From positions 1 through 64,000 of the forward strand of contig NZ_JABANE010000027.1 in the NCBI RefSeq assembly GCF_012844305.1: a stretch of DNA of 64,000 nucleotides, written 5' to 3'. The position numbers were made by a program, and so were the translations under genes. The notes below the pieces were generated by a model. It did no database searches, had not been told where the DNA came from, and saw only the letters and a program-made list of their open reading frames with translations. This DNA is from Flammeovirga aprica JL-4. GTDB taxonomy: Bacteria > Bacteroidota > Bacteroidia > Cytophagales > Flammeovirgaceae. Of the stretch, positions 61,844-64,000 are shown piece after piece (position 1 is the first letter of the stretch; each line of letters starts with the position of its first letter).

Positions 61844-62755
61844 ATGAAAAAATTTATACTAACAGCAGATATAGGAGGAAGTCACATTACAAGTAGTGTT
61901 GTGGATTTTACGACTTTAAAAACCATAGAAAATACAACTTCCACTGTAAAAGTAGATAGTCATGCTTCGGCTGAGAAAATCATTACAGAGTGGACAAGTG
62001 CCTTAAGTGAGTCCATTGAAAAATTTGATGGAGTGATTGAAGGAATTGCACTTTCTATGCCCGGACCTTTTGATTACAAAAATGGTATTTGTGAAATCAC
62101 TGGCCTAGGTAAATATGAAAATTTATTCGGATATAACATTAGGTTAGTACTGTTTGATAAATATAATTCTTTTATCACTGATCCTTCAAAAATCATCTTC
62201 TTAAATGATGCCGATGCCTTTATTTTAGGAGCTGTTCGTATGCAGAATTACCAGAATGAAAAGGTCATTGGTTTGACACTAGGTACTGGCTACGGATCTG
62301 GATTTGTAGAGAACGGTCAATTGTTGACAGAAGACAGCAGAGTACCTGAAGGTGGTTTGATGTATTGTCAGCCTTTCAAAGAAGGAATAGCTGAAGACTA
62401 TATTTCTACCCGTTGGTTTGTGAAAGAATGGGAGAAAAGAGAAGGTAAAAAAGTGAAAGGCGTAAAAGAAGTTTCTGAAGCGGATAACATTACTTCCAAG
62501 CAACTTTTTGATGAGTTTGGAAACAACCTTTCTGCTACTTTAAAACCATGGAAAGAGACTTTTCAGCCTACCAAAATGGTGATTGGTGGCAATATTACTA
62601 ATGTGCTTTCCAAGTTTGTGAAGCCCCTTAAAAATGAATTGAACATTGAAGAAATCATTGCATTCTCACATACTGAAAAGGCAGCAATGATTGGTGCGGC
62701 TTTGCATTACCAGAAAGAATCTAAAATACAAATGAAGAATAAAGGTACACTGTAA
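61844..62755 (+). CDS. ROK-family sugar kinase
   Basis: A 303-residue kinase of the ROK family. The phosphate-binding loop is ADIGGSHITSS near the N-terminus and the catalytic Asp lies in FLNDADAFILGA; the second glycine loop is GLTLGTGYGSGF. The Cys-rich zinc motif (CxCGxxGC) of typical ROK kinases is absent; only EGGLMYCQPF is seen at that place, so it belongs to a zinc-free branch or has lost the site. It should phosphorylate a hexose, giving the substrate for the isomerase-like protein downstream. There is no helix-turn-helix, so it is an enzyme and not a NagC-type repressor. Confidence 0.85.
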   Translation: MKKFILTADIGGSHITSSVVDFTTLKTIENTTSTVKVDSHASAEKIITEWTSALSESIEKFDGVIEGIALSMPGPFDYKNGICEITGLGKYENLFGYNIRLVLFDKYNSFITDPSKIIFLNDADAFILGAVRMQNYQNEKVIGLTLGTGYGSGFVENGQLLTEDSRVPEGGLMYCQPFKEGIAEDYISTRWFVKEWEKREGKKVKGVKEVSEADNITSKQLFDEFGNNLSATLKPWKETFQPTKMVIGGNITNVLSKFVKPLKNELNIEEIIAFSHTEKAAMIGAALHYQKESKIQMKNKGTL

Positions 62756-62796
62756 CTTAAGTAAGTTTTTAAATATTTGTGTTGTTTAGAAATCAG

Positions 62797-62985
62797 GAGA
62801 TTTCTGATGATCTATAGGACACGAATGACGCTAACGCTTAACATTCGCGCCAGGGGGCTTTCTACCCTATTAATTTGGTAGTGCTCTCCCGGCCTTGAAG
62901 GGAAAAACATTGAAAGTTTGCAGAAATACCGATTGAAAGTTAACCATATTTTAGAATGTGCTGAAGTTGTGTCCTTAGAACATCC
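62797..62985 (+). repeat. Structured intergenic sequence with partial similarity to family A
   Basis: Contains the hairpins CGAATG/CATTCG (62823-62850) and CTACC/GGTAG (62866-62882). After them, CCTTGAAGGGAAAAACATTGAAAG is cut to its key part TTGAAGGGAAAA, which resembles the 5' edge of family A. No gene is visible. It lies between the kinase and the isomerase-like gene. Confidence 0.4.
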
Positions 62986-63045
62986 TTAGCATAAATTCTT
63001 TATTCAAAAAAATCCATTAAGAAAATCCATTATCAATATAAAACA

Positions 63046-64000
63046 ATGACTAGAAACACGAAACAATACCTGATGCCATCCTCAGTAGAAAAACCATCGA
63101 AAGGGATGTACAACATTTATCCTTCGCATACACTAAAAGAGGGGGCAATTAATATTGGGTATACCTCATTGGCTAAAGCATTTCAACAACATTCATGTAT
63201 TCTATTAGATGGATATGTGGGGGTGAATTGGGAAACAGTCACTACTGAATTATTAGAAGCATTTAAAGCGGAGGGATTGACTAAAATCCGTTTCTTAAAT
63301 ATCAATGCGGCTTTGAAATCAGAAGAGGAAATCGATGAGATGATCGCTCCATTCTTGGGAGGTGATGATCCTATTTTCGGTAAATTATTCGAAGGTAAAA
63401 TCAATGACTTTTTTGATGTATCAAAACTAGAAGCGATTAAAGCGTCAGAAGATGCATTGACTGTGATTTACGGCTGTGGAGCCTCTTTATTGAATGTTGA
63501 GAATGCCGCTTTGGCATATATTGATGTTCCTAAAAATGAGATTCAATTCCGCTCAAGAGCAGGTGGTGTTTTAAACTTAGGTGCTAAAGAAAGTATTGCT
63601 CCAAAACCACAGTACAAGAGAATGTATTTTGTGGATTGGATCGTATTGAATCATCAAAAAGCAGACATTCTTCCTAAAATCGATTACATCATTGATGAGC
63701 AGAGAAGTGATGCCATTACTTGGACTGACGGTGATACGTTTAGAAAAGGATTGGAAGATATGTCGAAAAATGCCTTCAGAGTGCGTCCTTGGTTTGAGCC
63801 AGGTGCTTGGGGCGGTCAGTGGATCAAAGAAAAAATTGGCGGACTGGCACAAGACGTACCAAACTATGCTTGGTCATTTGAGTTGATCGTGCCTGAAAAT
63901 GGTATCGTATTCGAAGCCAACGGACATTTATTAGAGGTATCTTTTGACTTCTTGATGTTCCATAATAATAAAAATGTATTGGGTGAAGCAAGTGAGCGTT
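63046..64000 (+). CDS. Class I mannose-6-phosphate isomerase-like protein, 5' part (runs off the window)
   Basis: The frame is open from the ATG to the right edge, 318 codons. The start MTRNTKQYLMPSS follows an A-rich leader. The first 200 residues form a nucleotide-kinase-like alpha/beta domain without a visible P-loop (ILLDGYVGVNWETV, LTVIYGCGASLL). From about residue 230 it has the block RVRPWFEPGAWGGQWIKEKI followed by WSFELIVPENG, typical of the long phosphomannose isomerases of Bacteroidota, which carry their cupin zinc site further on. The zinc residues and C-terminus lie outside the window. With the GntR regulator and ROK kinase it suggests mannose or a related hexose as substrate. 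Confidence 0.78.
   Translation, partial: MTRNTKQYLMPSSVEKPSKGMYNIYPSHTLKEGAINIGYTSLAKAFQQHSCILLDGYVGVNWETVTTELLEAFKAEGLTKIRFLNINAALKSEEEIDEMIAPFLGGDDPIFGKLFEGKINDFFDVSKLEAIKASEDALTVIYGCGASLLNVENAALAYIDVPKNEIQFRSRAGGVLNLGAKESIAPKPQYKRMYFVDWIVLNHQKADILPKIDYIIDEQRSDAITWTDGDTFRKGLEDMSKNAFRVRPWFEPGAWGGQWIKEKIGGLAQDVPNYAWSFELIVPENGIVFEANGHLLEVSFDFLMFHNNKNVLGEASER

Noticed and set aside
62866..62890. Possible tRNA-like fold near CTACC...GGTAG
   Set aside because: No acceptor stem, T loop or anticodon arm can be drawn.

Overview
The window looks like the chromosome of an AT-rich marine Bacteroidota, most likely a Cytophagales member of the Flammeovirga type. The reasons are a SusC/SusD pair, a one-protein hybrid two-component regulator, at least six secreted proteins ending in type IX secretion (T9SS) sorting domains, TAnnTTTG-type -7 promoter boxes, weak or absent Shine-Dalgarno sites, and many dispersed palindromic intergenic repeats. 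The genus is inference; no rRNA or other marker gene is present.

Layout. 1-2.0 kb: tail of a Crp/Fnr-type regulator, an FNR-type box and a cytochrome c lipoprotein. 2.1-34.2 kb: a large xylan-use region. It holds a GH10 lipoprotein, a hybrid sensor-regulator, susC, susD, a surface glycan-binding lipoprotein and a second GH10, then a sugar-cation symporter with a cytoplasmic GH43, then secreted GH8 and GH11 xylanases. A second operon follows with a secreted mutarotase-like protein, an SDR dehydrogenase, an SMP-30 lactonase, a XylX-type dehydratase, a 2-hydroxyacid dehydrogenase, a GH43 beta-xylosidase and an alpha-ketoglutarate semialdehyde dehydrogenase. Together these suggest xylan is cut outside the cell, xylo-oligomers are imported, and xylose is oxidised to 2-oxoglutarate by a Weimberg-type route; xylonate dehydratase is not in the window. 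An acetate/succinate-type transporter sits between the two halves.

34.7-45.9 kb: a secreted multi-module alpha-amylase, an exported TPR-like protein, a ligand-domain-only Crp-like protein, a methyltransferase, a GH5 glycanase broken by an in-frame TAA inside its second CBM6, a nitronate monooxygenase, a small hypothetical and a P-loop kinase. 46-52 kb: a sulfatase, a candidate small RNA and a 48-residue lipoprotein driven by twin promoters with identical architecture, a NarL-type response regulator with its histidine kinase, and a frameshifted isochorismatase-like gene. 52-64 kb: a GH19 chitinase, an outer-membrane beta-barrel protein, a possible 35-residue peptide, a GNAT acetyltransferase, an AsmA-family protein, and a GntR-ROK kinase-phosphomannose isomerase cluster running off the right edge.

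Between genes there are at least six families of palindromic or multi-hairpin repeats, several with base changes that preserve pairing. The observations most worth follow-up are the twin-promoter small RNA/lipoprotein/two-component locus, the oxidative xylose operon in a Bacteroidota xylan locus, the broken GH5, and the covarying repeat families. No tRNA, rRNA, CRISPR array or intact transposase was seen.
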